Below are positions 1-11,390 of a stretch of 64,000 nt of DNA, one piece after another. The stretch is from Manduca sexta. Its lineage: Eukaryota; Arthropoda; Insecta; Lepidoptera; Sphingidae. The stretch covers positions 17,950,589 through 18,014,588 of the forward strand of contig NC_051142.1 in NCBI RefSeq assembly GCF_014839805.1, given 5' to 3'. How positions within the stretch are numbered: the stretch's first letter is position 1; the number at the start of each line of letters is the position of its first letter. A model generated the notes under the pieces. The model saw only the letters and a program-made list of their open reading frames with translations, searched no databases and was not told where the DNA came from. The translations under genes and the position numbers were made by a program.

Positions 1-804
1 TTGATGTACAACAGCATTATAAACAGTGTAGGTTTGCGGTATGGCGACAAGCGAGTTCGCAGGTTCGTTTCCCGGGATGTTTTTGATACGTCTACGTAAG
101 TGCTCTTTTATAAAACTGGCAAACGAAGTGGTTGATGCGATGGCAAGTGATCACCATTTCAACACTTACGTCACTAACAATATGTAAGGTGGAAGAATCA
201 TATTATGGATTTTCGACTCTACCTTGTTAATCATTTCGTGCCAATTTTCTTTGACACATTGGAAATCTCAAATAATATTGGTAGTAGAAGAGGCCCGTGT
301 CCAACAGTAGGTCAATATTTAATACAGGAGCAGTACTGTTATTAATTGCCTTTAACTGGACGCTTATACTGTAGACAAACCAACAAGTCTACATCATAAA
401 AGTCACACTATGATCTATAAATGTTTATCCAGAAGCCAAACATTGTGGTCAATAAAAAAGAGGATGTAGCATTGTCTATGCCGGATGAAAACCAACGACA
501 ACAGTCCTTTTACACGCAGGATGCGGCCGATAATGGACGGAGGGAAGACGGCGGCGGCGCTTCCGGTTTGTGTTTTTTATTGTTAATGCATCCCTTAAAT
601 TTGGTCAACTGATGAGTGGCTTAGTTGTTACCGTCGCTGGTGTTGGAGTTCGATTCATGAAAGATTTTTGAGGCATGTTATGCTGTAACTGTTAAGTATT
701 TTGATTTAACTGTGATTTGATATAAGTAAGCTTCTTACTTACAAATAGTTTCGTTTAGTTAAGTTTTAACTGATAAAAACATTCACAGGTCATGCAAATT
801 ATAT
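1..804. other. non-coding stretch, nothing recognised
   Basis: I see no spliced or open reading frame that looks real here. Open frames are short and lack splice context or family resemblance. The stretch is AT-rich apart from a short GC-rich patch near 545-565. Confidence 0.5.
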
Positions 805-950
805 TGGATTTTTCTCTTATCAGCCCAGAGTATAAAATTTGTGCCCGATATAAGGATGGGGGTCGCCTTTTATCTCATCGGAAAGTGAATGCACCAATTG
901 CATCTCTGCCTTCCCCTTCGGCGATGAAAAGCCTGAGTGTGTGTGTTTGA
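805..950 (+). repeat. dispersed SINE-like repeat, copy 1
   Basis: This block shares an ordered set of short matches with 26974-27120. Both have a run of T, then a CAGC..GGAGT/AGAGT-like block, then the exact core AATTTGTGCCCGAT, a GG-rich block, ATCTCATC, TCTGCCTTC and a GTGT-rich end. Similar sequences are common in lepidopteran genomes, in my experience, but I cannot name the family. No coding capacity is seen. Confidence 0.6.
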
Positions 951-1727
951 TTTTATTTTATGACATAGTATTTATTTACAAGTGGTAAAGTAGGCGGTTA
1001 CCATCAATCAAGCGAGTCGTTTTCAATATGAGTTGTAAAGGAAAATAGCGCGCTTAATTTATAATATCAATATCATACTAATGCGGCAGTTAGAATTGAA
1101 GACCACATGAATAGAAGTAAAACAAACAGTATGGATACTTGTCTATTAAGGGGCTGTCTTACTCATTGCCGTACGCAAGCTCTAAGGATCAACGGCTTTT
1201 AATATTCCTTTTTTGGTCTGTTGTCCTCACAATTGACTTATGACCATTGCTAAGCTTTTTGAAGTTTTAATATTTTTTTTAGTACTTAGTTACGTGTACC
1301 CAATAGAATTTTATTTCCCTAATAGGGTCAAATATATCTCCTACTACGCCACAATCTACGTGTTTTATCGCAAAACTAATAAGGTGATAAATTAAAACAA
1401 AGAAAGGCCCAGAAACCTCGCAGTCAACACAGCAATAACGACCAACAATTCTCATAATTAACGTCCCCGTTTCCCGCCATTGTAGTCGGTAAGAGCGCGG
1501 GAAAAATGGCTACCGAGTAACACTAGAACACTCTAACAATGGGTAATTAGAATTCCGTGAGATTTCCACTTCCTTTCTTGGGCCGTGAGAAACGCATCTT
1601 GGGAAATATATTTAATGACTATCTAGATTAGAATTAGTAGGTGTAGGTATCTAGCTCGAAGGATCAAACTGACGTAGATAAAAATGCACTACCTACTTTC
1701 ATGTCTTCTAAGACATAAAAGACCTAC
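951..1727. other. non-coding stretch, nothing recognised
   Basis: AT-rich sequence with no supported gene or repeat. Small GC patches near 1470-1510 do not extend into an open frame. Confidence 0.5.
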
Positions 1728-1990
1728 TAATATCTACTAATATTATAAAGGCAAAAGTTTGTGGAAATTGGATTTTTGTATGTTTGTTAGAAGACATGTA
1801 AACTCAGAAACAGCTGAACGGATTCAGATGAAATGTTTCACACGGACAGACCATGGACTGAATTATATAGGCTACTTTTTATCCAGGTGATTAGTTGCCT
1901 TGGAATACAATAGATATCCTTAAATAGATAGATGGTGCTGACGCAGTACAGTTAGTAGGGCGCTTTGTAACGAAAACTTCACGCGAGCAA
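1728..1990 (+). repeat. old dispersed repeat (Helitron- or SINE-like)
   Basis: It begins with the phrase ACTAATATTATAAAGGC followed by AAAGTTTGTGG, a lead-in seen at the start of many non-autonomous lepidopteran repeats. The later phrase GGCTACTTTTTATC recurs near 9070 and, degraded, near 41460, each time downstream of a TAATATTATAA lead-in. The three sites are probably old copies of one family. Ends are not defined. Confidence 0.5.
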
Positions 1991-2324
1991 AATCACGAGT
2001 AATAAGTACCTGGTGTTATTATAATATAGAAGTCTTACTCGTATTTTTAATAAAAATAGGGTATATTTACATGTAATTGTAAATATTAGGTACGTACATA
2101 CTTACTTATGAAAGACAGCCATCTGTACGTGTAAGTATTTTAATTGAAATTATATTTTATAAAAATATTATTTTTAATATATTCTTTTTAATTTGTTGGT
2201 GAATTGTGCGGATATAAAAAAATATATAACAATAAAAATATCTTTTAGCGCCAATTATATTATCTTCTTTAATTTGACAAACTTTAAATTACGGCGGTAC
2301 ATTCTTGATTTAAAATATTTCTTT

Positions 2325-2545
2325 TTTATGAATGATATGATATAAAATGATGTTGGTTGGTACTTAGTCCAACACCAGTTCGCACGCAGCCGGCTAAGTG
2401 AGAAAGGGTCATGAGTTCAAGTGGCGATATAGGGCATAACGTAATTAAAGGAACTGAAAATTTATTATTGCTGCATGTTTTTAAAAATAATACTGTGGAA
2501 AATATTTGTTGAAAAAAAGGGGCACGTGCAAACATAAACATTTCA
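2325..2545 (+). repeat. possible decayed tRNA-derived SINE
   Basis: A degraded B-box-like string (GTCATGAGTTCAAGTGG) sits near 2408-2424, downstream of a possible A box. No clear tail or target duplication is visible. This is a weak call based on the promoter-like motif only. Confidence 0.25.
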
Positions 2546-4758
2546 TTAAAATAAATACCCGAAAGAAAATTAAAGTGTAAAAGTTATATTTATTTATAAA
2601 ATATATTATTGTACGATATATTATGAATGATTTTTTAAGTATTTTCTTATGTCATATGTGTTTATTCCAGAAATGTTTGCAACTTACCATCTAAGTAAGG
2701 GCACACGCCGCCAAATCCTCTTCCTTCACAATACCACAAACACAAAACAAATATCCTTTTATAAACACTACACGTAAATTTCGAAATAAATGTGCTTTAT
2801 TTTTAGACGTGCTTCCACCGCGAATGCTATTTCGCAACTGGCGTCCGAATGAGCTGGGCAAACTAATTTGAAGCTATGAATGAATGCAGATGTCTACGAA
2901 CTATTTGTAACTTCAAAATGTTTTAAACTTTCCACCATAACGTTGAAAATGAACCCTTATAACAACTATCAAAGGTTTAAATTGATCTATGGATAAAATG
3001 GCGGGAAGGTTACTCGAAAACAGGGATGACCGTTCGCGCATGCGCCTTCTTCCTATGGTTAGAACTGTATCCCTTTCTTTCATTCATCTATAGGAGTAAG
3101 TAAGAAAGGAGCAGCATGTTTTACTTTTAAAAATCGATAATGAATTTCTCGCATCCTGCCTGTCAGCATGTGGTTCAGAAACTAATCGTTTCCGCGTGAA
3201 TGGACAGTTACAAAAGAGCGTAAGAGATCGAAATTAGGAACACGAAATATAAATCTAATTATAAAGGAATTCGGTCGAATTTTCAATAAAATGGTTTTGC
3301 AATATACAATTCAAATTTGTGTGAAATAAATAATGAGCGACGTGCGTTTCCGGCGCTATTTCGGTTTCCCGCGCGAATGTATTTTCGTAAACGGCGGATG
3401 GCGCGGCAATTTTTGGATGACCTTTTTATGGACATTTGGAAGTGGTGTCATCAATATTTATTTTTATTCTAATAGGGGCCCTTTTTAAATTTAGATTTGT
3501 AAAAATAAAACAAACTGTATTGACACCTTTTTAAAATAAACTTATATTTATAAAATTCAAACTTAGACAATTCTAGTGGTATGTAGGACATCTCTAATTA
3601 TATGTCGGATATCTAAATATGATTTATAACACATGTTGTATATCTACTATCTTTCTAAAGCTTCTACTCCCAAAATAGGCAAGGGAATCAAAGAAAACCC
3701 AGCTTTATTCGTCGTAGTTAATTTTTTTATTTTAATCAAAGGTCAGATGTATAGAGCGTAATAAACGAAATCCTTTTAACTCGGGAGGATGTCTGGCCCC
3801 GGCAGACATGTGGGTTACGTTCAAAACACTAACAATACGTAATTTTAATATCCGTGTTATGTAAATTCGACAAAAGGAAGGAAGCACGGATGATGTATCG
3901 TTTGAGGAAGCGATAAAAACTCGGTTTACAGCCCTTATTATAATGTTACTGATGTATTTAACAAAGATCCTTCGTAGGGAGAATGTACCTATTATTGACG
4001 TGCATCTGGTGGTCGGATATATATTTTGAGCTTTAAATATATAGGAGAAAGAAAGATAATATTTTTTACACAATTGAAAGAAGAGAGACGTACTGATTGT
4101 TTACTTGATGGTTTTTCCAGAAACAAAAACGATAACAAGCACCTTTAATCTAAATTGCGATCGTCAGAGTGGCACATTTTAGCATCCTATTTGGCTCGAA
4201 AAGATGGTGTTATTTTACTGTTACTGAAAAAACAAAGCTTTGATACCTATATACCTACGTCCTGCATAACCATAAGTTGACGGTCAAAGTCCTTTAAATT
4301 GGTACACTGACCCCCTATTATACTCTGAGATTATGTAACAGGCAATCAAGAGATTGCGTTTTAAAAATATGAATACTAAGTGTCGACGAATGGTGCTGCC
4401 ACCTGATCTGTTTACAATCGGTTTCCGCACGTACAGTATCGGCCTGCCGTTAACCGCCACCCGCCACACAAATACAACCGGCGATCGGTCGCTCTATAGG
4501 GCGAGAAGGTTTTGTAGTCATAGTTATGTCAATAGTATTATAATATACAGGCCAGGCAGGTTTTTATTTATATATTATATACATCACCGAGGGATACCTG
4601 CGAACGGTATACTGGTTCCCCTCGGCTTAGCGGCTGCGGGGCCCTGGAGGAAGAGAGGAAGAGAAGAAATATGGGAGGAAGTGAAGGGGAAGGAAGAGGA
4701 AGTATCAGGATGGGCGGAGTGAAGTGGAGAGGAAATGTTCGCTAGTCCCTCATAGGCC
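2546..4758. other. non-coding stretch, nothing recognised
   Basis: AT-rich sequence with scattered microsatellite-like stretches and no gene I can support. A purine-rich, strongly strand-asymmetric stretch lies at 4640-4735 (GGAAG/GAGGA words) and gives open frames on both strands that look accidental. Confidence 0.5.
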
Positions 4759-5122
4759 TTAAGGCGATACCTCAAGGTCCATCTTCATACATTTTGTTTT
4801 GCCTTTAATCTGGGTAACTAAACAAGTATTGGCAAGTAAAGAATTTAAATTCACGTCTAGTTAGTGATTAGTTCTCGCAGTTGAAAGAAAATGTAAAAAT
4901 AATTAATAATCATGGATATTTCTGCCTTTAAAATTTCGTCATATTAAATTTTAAAGGCCGAAATATCCATGATTATTAATTATTTTACGTTTTTCTTCAA
5001 CTGCGAGAACTAATCACTAACTAGACGTGAATTTAAATTCTTTACTTGCCAATACTTGTTTAGTTACCCAGATTAAAGCCGAAACAAAATGTATGAAAAT
5101 GGACCTTGAGGTATCGCCTTAA
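4759..5122. mobile_element. foldback MITE with TTAA ends (near-perfect palindrome)
   Basis: Two arms of about 178 bp (4759-4936 and 4946-5122) are near-perfect reverse complements, separated by a 9-nt spacer. Both ends read TTAA outward of GGCGATACCTCAAGG and its complement, so TTAA may be a target-site duplication as in piggyBac-type insertions. Only a few mismatches separate the arms, such as the T/C differences near 4784 and 4797. There is no coding capacity, so it would move only with a transposase supplied in trans. A transcript across it would fold into one long hairpin. The assignment to a piggyBac-like group is inferred from TTAA alone. Confidence 0.85.
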
Positions 5123-7073
5123 TGTGTTATGCACACAAGAGGTATACACACTGCACTGCGTGCCTAGGGCCGCGACAAATTTCCCCTCGTGTATGGGCGT
5201 GCATTCGGTGTGGAGTCTGAGCGCACAAGAATTGCCTCGGGAGAGCTTACTATGTTACGTACATAGTTACTATTGACAGTTATTAAGTATTTAAGTAATA
5301 TTAGGTGGAAAGTAGGACCAGCATAAAGTGGATGCACCTCGTTTCAGTTAAATAATTACATTGGACTTCATCATGTTAGTGAGGAATTAATAATGATTAG
5401 TCTATTATGAAATTCGGTTCCTTTGACCAATGCTACATAAAGATAGCAATTAGAATTGAACATAAATAACATCACACACGACGAGGCAAAAAATCGTCGC
5501 GGAAATTGTGGATTTAAAAAATTACACACAAAAGTTTTTTGTCAGTTTCCAGATCTTGCGTAAAGCCGGATCTGTTAAACGGCTTATTTTCGGTAAAATG
5601 TGAAATTAGACACATCCGAAAGCTGCTCGTAGGACTGACAGACGGCCGTGCAAAAAACACAGGGGTTGTAAACATTTTGTAAAACTTTATTATGCTCACA
5701 TTTGTGGGTAATTGTGATTTTTATTGAGACAATTTAAATGAACATGAAAATATAAGAGCGTTTAATAAAATAATGAAATACGAGTGATTCGCTCGAGTGA
5801 TAATAGTGATACGTCTTGAAAATTTGGAGGCAATTAGTATTGCATTGCGCTTATCATTCTGAGATTATAGGTGATAAGAATCTATAAGATGCATGTAATT
5901 GAGTTGATTAGAACAAAGAAGACCTCAATCAAAGTTTCTGTGGACTACAATGTCTTTCAAATCATAACACAATGATGGTCGAACGTAACCTACCGCTTGG
6001 CAGTTGTCAACTTAGACAATCTCCCGCATAAGAAAAATCTATCATTAACTATTTACTATTTAGAAGCCCTATTGATAGGAAATTGAAACAAGGCATACGT
6101 TACTCACAAAATGTTTAAAGAAAAAAGTGTAAACAAAAATAATCCAAGAAGAAACCGTTGCAAACATCTGACATCCGTTTTTTTTCTAAAACCTAACACC
6201 GGCCCGCAGGCTGCACGCTGCACGTGGCAGGCGCGGGCGCGGCAAAAAAGTTACGCTTTTCCATTGCAACTGTTGCTTAATACCTCTCAAGCAGCTTTAA
6301 ACCTTATTTATATTTTACACAGTACACTTTCATTTAACTTTAGGAGAGTTTGATAACGATCTATGGTCCGCCTGATATAAAAAAATATTCATAATTCAAA
6401 TGCATTTTAAAATAACTTTTATTTGTTTAAAGTTAAAGTTAATTTTAAAATTTCGATCGATAGATTTTATCTAAGGTCCAAACAAATGAGGTAACTCATT
6501 TTAAACTGTTTATTATAGTAGTTAGGGCACATTTTCGCCTGATTACAGTTAAGGGCAAAGAAAGGTCCACGGAACGGTACATAATTAGGAAGACACAGGG
6601 CAATTAAGGATTGTCGTTTCGGTTTGACGACTTTTTTTTTACGGGAAATGCGCATTTCCTGTGACGCGTTTTGTATAATAGCAGATTAATCTTGTATTCA
6701 TCTTTTTGGAGGATATAGAATGTTTGAAGGACATAATAAGGGACTTATCGTCGCAATCATTTATTTAGTAGTTGGTATCTCGTATGTTACGGTCCAACTG
6801 GAGATTTGGTTGCTCTGTTCATTAACAGGATATAATATAAATTATTTGACATAATGGGACATGGTAATTGCATTCATAGACATAAAGTAGTGCCTTAACA
6901 TTACGAGAGTGAAAATATTGTTTCTATAGTAACGCAAATTTAAAACACTGACGCGTCAATACGTGTGGTTTCAATCTGAGGGTTTCAATGTATCTCTTGG
7001 CCGTAAGAAGTTTATAATGTAATTTTGGTGCATACTTTTTATAATGATTTCTTATGCTTACGCGAATATTACT
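5123..7073. other. non-coding stretch, nothing recognised
   Basis: AT-rich with no supported gene. A GC-richer pocket near 6195-6245 gives a short open frame without splice or family support. Confidence 0.5.
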
Positions 7074-7155
7074 TCATCATCAGCCGCGGGATGGCCACTG
7101 CTGGACATGAGCCTCCCCCAAAGATTTAAGATCGACCAATTGGAAGCGGAATGTT
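7074..7155 (-). repeat. RTE-like LINE 3' end, fragment
   Basis: It matches the insertion at 59447-59583 through the words CATCATCAGCCGCGG, GCCTCCCCCAAAGATTT, GATC.ACC and TTGGAAGCGG. The element's 3' terminus (a run of ATGATG on the minus strand) faces low coordinates. Such tails are the end of RTE-type LINEs in arthropods. Only the 3' end is present. Confidence 0.6.
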
Positions 7156-7971
7156 ACATATTTAAATAAAAAATAATCTTATTTTATCACAGTTTATTGT
7201 ATTTTAATTTTCTACCGACGTTTCGAAACTGCAGCTTTCTTGGTCACGGGCCGGAAGAATGAGTTGGTTGTTTTGGACTCTGATCTACATAATATGAGCT
7301 TACAATGTTTTGAAGTCTGTCAGGAGATGTATGAGGTTCCGATTTATTTAAATGTATAATAGTAACCCAGGCATGTACGCTTCCAGTCATCTTTTCTGTT
7401 GAAATTCGTTTTTTTAATGTCAATTGCCTCGCGAATCGTCCTAGGTACGAATCTTCAGTCTTCGAAATGTCGGAAGAAAATGAAAATACAAAAAACCGCA
7501 ATAATAATATGAAGGTGGTAACTAAACATAACACTAACTATTCGGACCAATACTTCTGTCCAGCCCGGGACCATGAAGGCAGCCCTCGACAGGTCGCGTC
7601 GTGGTTATAAAATTTTAAAATCTGCAACATCCATCGAATAGACTTAGAATCCAATGATTTATTTATAAATTGTCTACGAGCTGTCTCTATAACTATAAAA
7701 CGTATATTTAGATATAGGTTATAGGTCAGAGTCGCTCTTGGCATGTTCGAATGTCGTATTAATTACAATGGCGTCCCGGATCTCCCAGAACTTGTTAATT
7801 GTGTTGGCATCATGATGGCGGATGCTTCGCGCGGGAAATCCTCCCAACGCGCCGACAAACCAGACTTCCCGTCTGTAAGGGTCACGTGTGTGGAATACTG
7901 GTGTTTTGGTAGTTTGGGTGGATCTATAGAATTATATTAACTGTTTTATTTATTTAATAAATCATTGGTTT
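7156..7971. other. non-coding stretch, nothing recognised
   Basis: No supported gene. A GC-richer segment at 7765-7880 carries ATGGCGGATGC and several short open frames, but no splice sites frame it into a coherent exon. Confidence 0.45.
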
Positions 7972-8212
7972 TGCAATGTCCCACGGTTGGACATGCGCTT
8001 GCTATTGAAGAGGCTTACGACTTTGTTCACAGGTTTCCACACGATGATTACCTTCATTGTTAAAGCGCTTGATTTAATACTACATCATTAATGAACACAA
8101 ATATAACTTCGTAAGAAACGAAGGTGAGTTTGCGTACCTTGGGGGCTGGGTTCGAACCCACCACCTTCGCCTCAGCAGTGCGTTCCATACCAGTTAGACC
8201 AACACCGTTTTT
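7972..8212 (-). mobile_element. tRNA-derived SINE (minus strand)
   Basis: Read on the minus strand from 8212, it opens with a tRNA-like A box (GGTCTAACTGGTA), followed about 45 nt later by a perfect B box (GGTTCGAACCC). A body then contains ACATCGTG..GAAACCTG-type words, in the order known from lepidopteran SINEs, where a tRNA-like head is fused to a LINE-derived tail. The tail also resembles the TGTCC.AC.GTTGGACAT words of LINE ends. It would be transcribed by RNA polymerase III and mobilised by a LINE partner. No target duplication was identified. Confidence 0.65.
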
Positions 8213-8935
8213 GTGTAAATAAGATGATTAAAAAACTTTGCTTTAAAATCTTGCAATGAATTTAAATTATAATTAACCAATGAGCGATTGATTTTTTTTG
8301 TTAATGTGTGACTACATGGATTCCGCAATAACCTCTTGGTAAGTTTAATTTGGTAAGATAATATTACAACATATAGGAAACGTATCATATTGTTGGACGC
8401 AAGATTTAAATTAAAATCCGCTAATGTGATTTATTAGGGACTTCCCTTTCTTTTGAAACCAAACCCTTGTACTTACATTTTACTCACTTCCGCAGGAAAC
8501 GCCCATCTCAAAATAAGCTATTACACAAAAAATCCTACGTGACGAGTGAATCCCAAATTGAATCGTATAATTCGGACAATACGCTAACGTTGCAGACCGG
8601 ACGGAAGTTTGACAATGCCGGTGCCGGACGCAGGGTAAACAAAATCTATTTTTACAATTGTGAAAAAATGTTACATTCCGGAAACTTATTGTTTATGGCT
8701 ACACAAAATGTGTTATGAGAAAGAGACAATTAGGAGACAAAGGCTGGTGATTTCAAAGGAGCGACAAAGGACGGTCAAGTTTCTGTCGCCGACCAGTGGG
8801 CCGTCTGACGGTGTGCGAGCGCTATTGTTTCATACATGTATTGTAATTACTTAAATTATTATGATATCTAATGTTTTTGTCTCGGGACAACAGTTACTTA
8901 ACAACGATGAATGTTCGGTATCTTATCTTCTTCAT
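8213..8935. other. non-coding stretch, nothing recognised
   Basis: Short open frames occur on both strands between 8467 and 8854 in moderately GC-rich DNA. None has splice context or similarity I recognise. Confidence 0.4.
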
Positions 8936-9240
8936 TTTTCAGAGTTTTATCTTCTTATTAATATTATAAATGCGTATATGTTTAGATGTTTTTCTTTTTC
9001 TTATGTTTTCACAAACAACGGATTTGGATGTTTGACACATGGGTAGACCATGTATTGGGTCAATAAAGGGCTACTTTTTATCTAGCTCCCATGGAAAATA
9101 TGGATAGATAGGATTTATTGATCAAATTTTAAATAGATCGAACAGTGTTTTAGGGACTTTAGTGAGAAAGATTTTTCACGTGTTCGATATCTCTAGTAAC
9201 ACCTAGTCAAATATAATATCGACAGTTTCTACACCAGCAG
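8936..9240 (+). repeat. old dispersed repeat, same family as 1728-1990
   Basis: It opens with TTAATATTATAAATGCG and carries CACATGGGTAGACCATG and GGGCTACTTTTTATC, matching the order CACGG.CAGACCATGG then GGCTACTTTTTATCC at 1840-1885. It is diverged and non-coding. Confidence 0.5.
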
Positions 9241-9609
9241 ATTACTACGCGCCTCGCGCAACAAGCCGCTACTCACTAATCATCTTCATTTCATTTTATC
9301 AACTACTCTACTACCAGCTTGTCACTATGAAAACTCACGATTGCAATGCAAAGCCGTCCAGATGATTCAAAGTTCTGTTGGAACTATTGCTGTAATGAAC
9401 AAATAACGCTCATTAAATGTTAAAAATTATGTAAGTAAGTATATGGCGTTACTTTTACTTATTTTAGAGTTCCAAGATTAGAGATTTGCGAATATTTAAA
9501 CATTACTAATAAACATATTAGTAAACATTTTGAATCAAAAATTAATTTATAATTATTATACTCTTTGTCTTAAAAAGGCTAAAAGTTATTTGTTCTGTAC
9601 TTACCTACA
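9241..9609. other. non-coding stretch, nothing recognised
   Basis: AT-rich sequence between two repeat remnants. Nothing supportable. Confidence 0.45.
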
Positions 9610-9800
9610 ATGAACAGAATATTCTACACACTGTATGAAATGATTTATTTGAATCTGTAAAATGTTATACATTATTTAGATTCCGTCAATATTAACTCTA
9701 CCACCAGTTGGGAAAGCAGTTTTCACCAGAGAAGATCGGGCAAGAAACTCTGGTGTTGCTCTTTTCAATTAATTATGTACATATATATAAGTAATTTATT
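9610..9800 (+). repeat. LINE 3' untranslated tail, fragment
   Basis: The words CTCTACCACCAGTTGGGAAAGCAG, split here as CTCTACCACC then GGGAAAGCAG, and AAGAAACTCTGGTGTTGCTCTTTTC match a widespread lepidopteran non-LTR retrotransposon 3' end. Only the tail is present, followed by AT-rich sequence. The clade is not determined. Confidence 0.5.
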
Positions 9801-11119
9801 TATATTATTAATATTTATTTTTAAATATACTTAATAGCTACGTAGGTTTTATGGAAAGCTTAGAACAGAATAGCGCTTATCGAAATATTAGTGTGAATAA
9901 AAAAAAATCATGTCGTACAAACCTTTATAAAATTTTTGGATTGAGTAAACCTATTCTTAAGGTTTGTCTATATTTCTTAAACATTTTGAAATAATATTAC
10001 GACAGACAGTGTTTGCTACCTTAGCTTATTCAGTTTCGGAGACAAAAAAAATGTTACCAACAATTTTGGCGGGAATTTTGCTTTACATTGTTTTTAACAC
10101 GGGGTGATTTATGTTATGTAGTGGTATGGTTTAAAGTGTACCATAATCCTTAACATTAAATATGGTGCACAAAAAACATTGATGTAAGTGGTTTTAGTCC
10201 CATTTTTAGTGTTTTTGTCAGGGTTTCACTGTGGTCAGCATGTGTGGCATTTTTTCAGTTTCGTCGTGTGTGGTTCGTTATCCACTCTACTGGCGAGTAG
10301 GTAAGTTATTATTTCTAGGTAAAACTTTCCTGATAAGGTCTTCAGAACCATAATAATGCCGGATACGTCCAATCGATCCATAGCCGCAGACTGATTGTAA
10401 GTAGGCAATAAGTAAGAAACTTGTCAGAGTTAAAATTTATGTTTAATATGACGGTGGGATCGTCGACACCACGTGAATGTGGAGTAGAGACCATTAGTAT
10501 AGACCTGTGCTCGAACCACAAACGGTCATCACTCATCAGGTTCTCCTTCGAGGGTAAACTTATGTGTCGTCGGGCCTGCTAAGACAAAAGTTCTTCAGAG
10601 TGTAATTATATTTTGTAGCGATCTCTTACCAGGATGTGAATTGAGAAATAGTGAAAACGATTAGGTTGTAAATAAAACGCACTGTCAAGGAAAATTACCT
10701 TTTATTTAAATTTCATTGTGCATACTTCGGTATATATAAAAAAATATGGCAAAATAAACGATAATAGAGCGTGCATCACGTAACGAAGCGTCGGTGGCAC
10801 ACGGTAGGAGCCCGGGGGCGAGGCGCCGTGGACTACACTGGGAATATCCCACCCTCACACGTTTCATATGCACGTAGTTACAGTCCATTTCACTTTGATT
10901 CAATTACACCTTCTCGAGATCCCCGTATGAAATTATGTTTTATTTCGAATCTCTCTCTAGCTATTTTAATACCCCAATTGCGAATCCGACTCTAAATTTC
11001 AGTTTTCATACAGACTATCCGGCACAAGACTTCACTTTTCGAATTAGCAACTTACAATCCCATGTTCATCACTTTTCATTGCGCACGCGGAACATGATTT
11101 TTAGTCCGGGATAGGATGG
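9801..11119. other. non-coding; possible old SINE near 10340-10540
   Basis: A degraded B-box-like string (GGTTCGAGCAC on the minus strand, around 10505-10515) hints at an old tRNA-derived SINE between 10340 and 10540. A GC pocket at 10790-10840 shares a 14-bp inverted match with 11591-11604. No gene is supported. Confidence 0.35.
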
Positions 11120-11390
11120 GGGACTGTTGAGTACATTTGTCAAAATGGCGGCAAATTAGTATACTTAAGTTCAGATATTACTTTCTATATCTTCCTAGGG
11201 AATAATTTAACTAAACCTAGAGCATAAAAAAGCTATACCTTTGTTCAAAAGCCATGATTAATCTAAAAAAAATATAGATTTTTTTTCCCGCCTATGTCAC
11301 AACATGGCGGCGAATTAGCTCTATTAGAATAGAAGACTGCCAGCTATGCCTAGGCTAATTGTATTACAAAACCTAGTACATACTATATTC
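11120..11390 (+). repeat. diverged direct duplication, about 160-bp spacing
   Basis: Two segments (about 11130-11225 and 11290-11385) carry the same ordered short blocks: TGTCA, ATGGCGGC, AATTAG, CCTAGG and AACCTAG. The distances are nearly equal: from ATGGCGGC to CCTAGG is 49 versus 45 bp, and to AACCTAG is 69 versus 66 bp. The intervening bases are heavily diverged. This may be an old tandem duplication or a pair of conserved site clusters. No coding frame is seen. Confidence 0.45.

Noticed and set aside
4640..4735. Overlapping open frames on both strands in a GGAAG-rich tract
   Set aside because: Purine-rich low complexity explains the lack of stops. No splice sites or homology.
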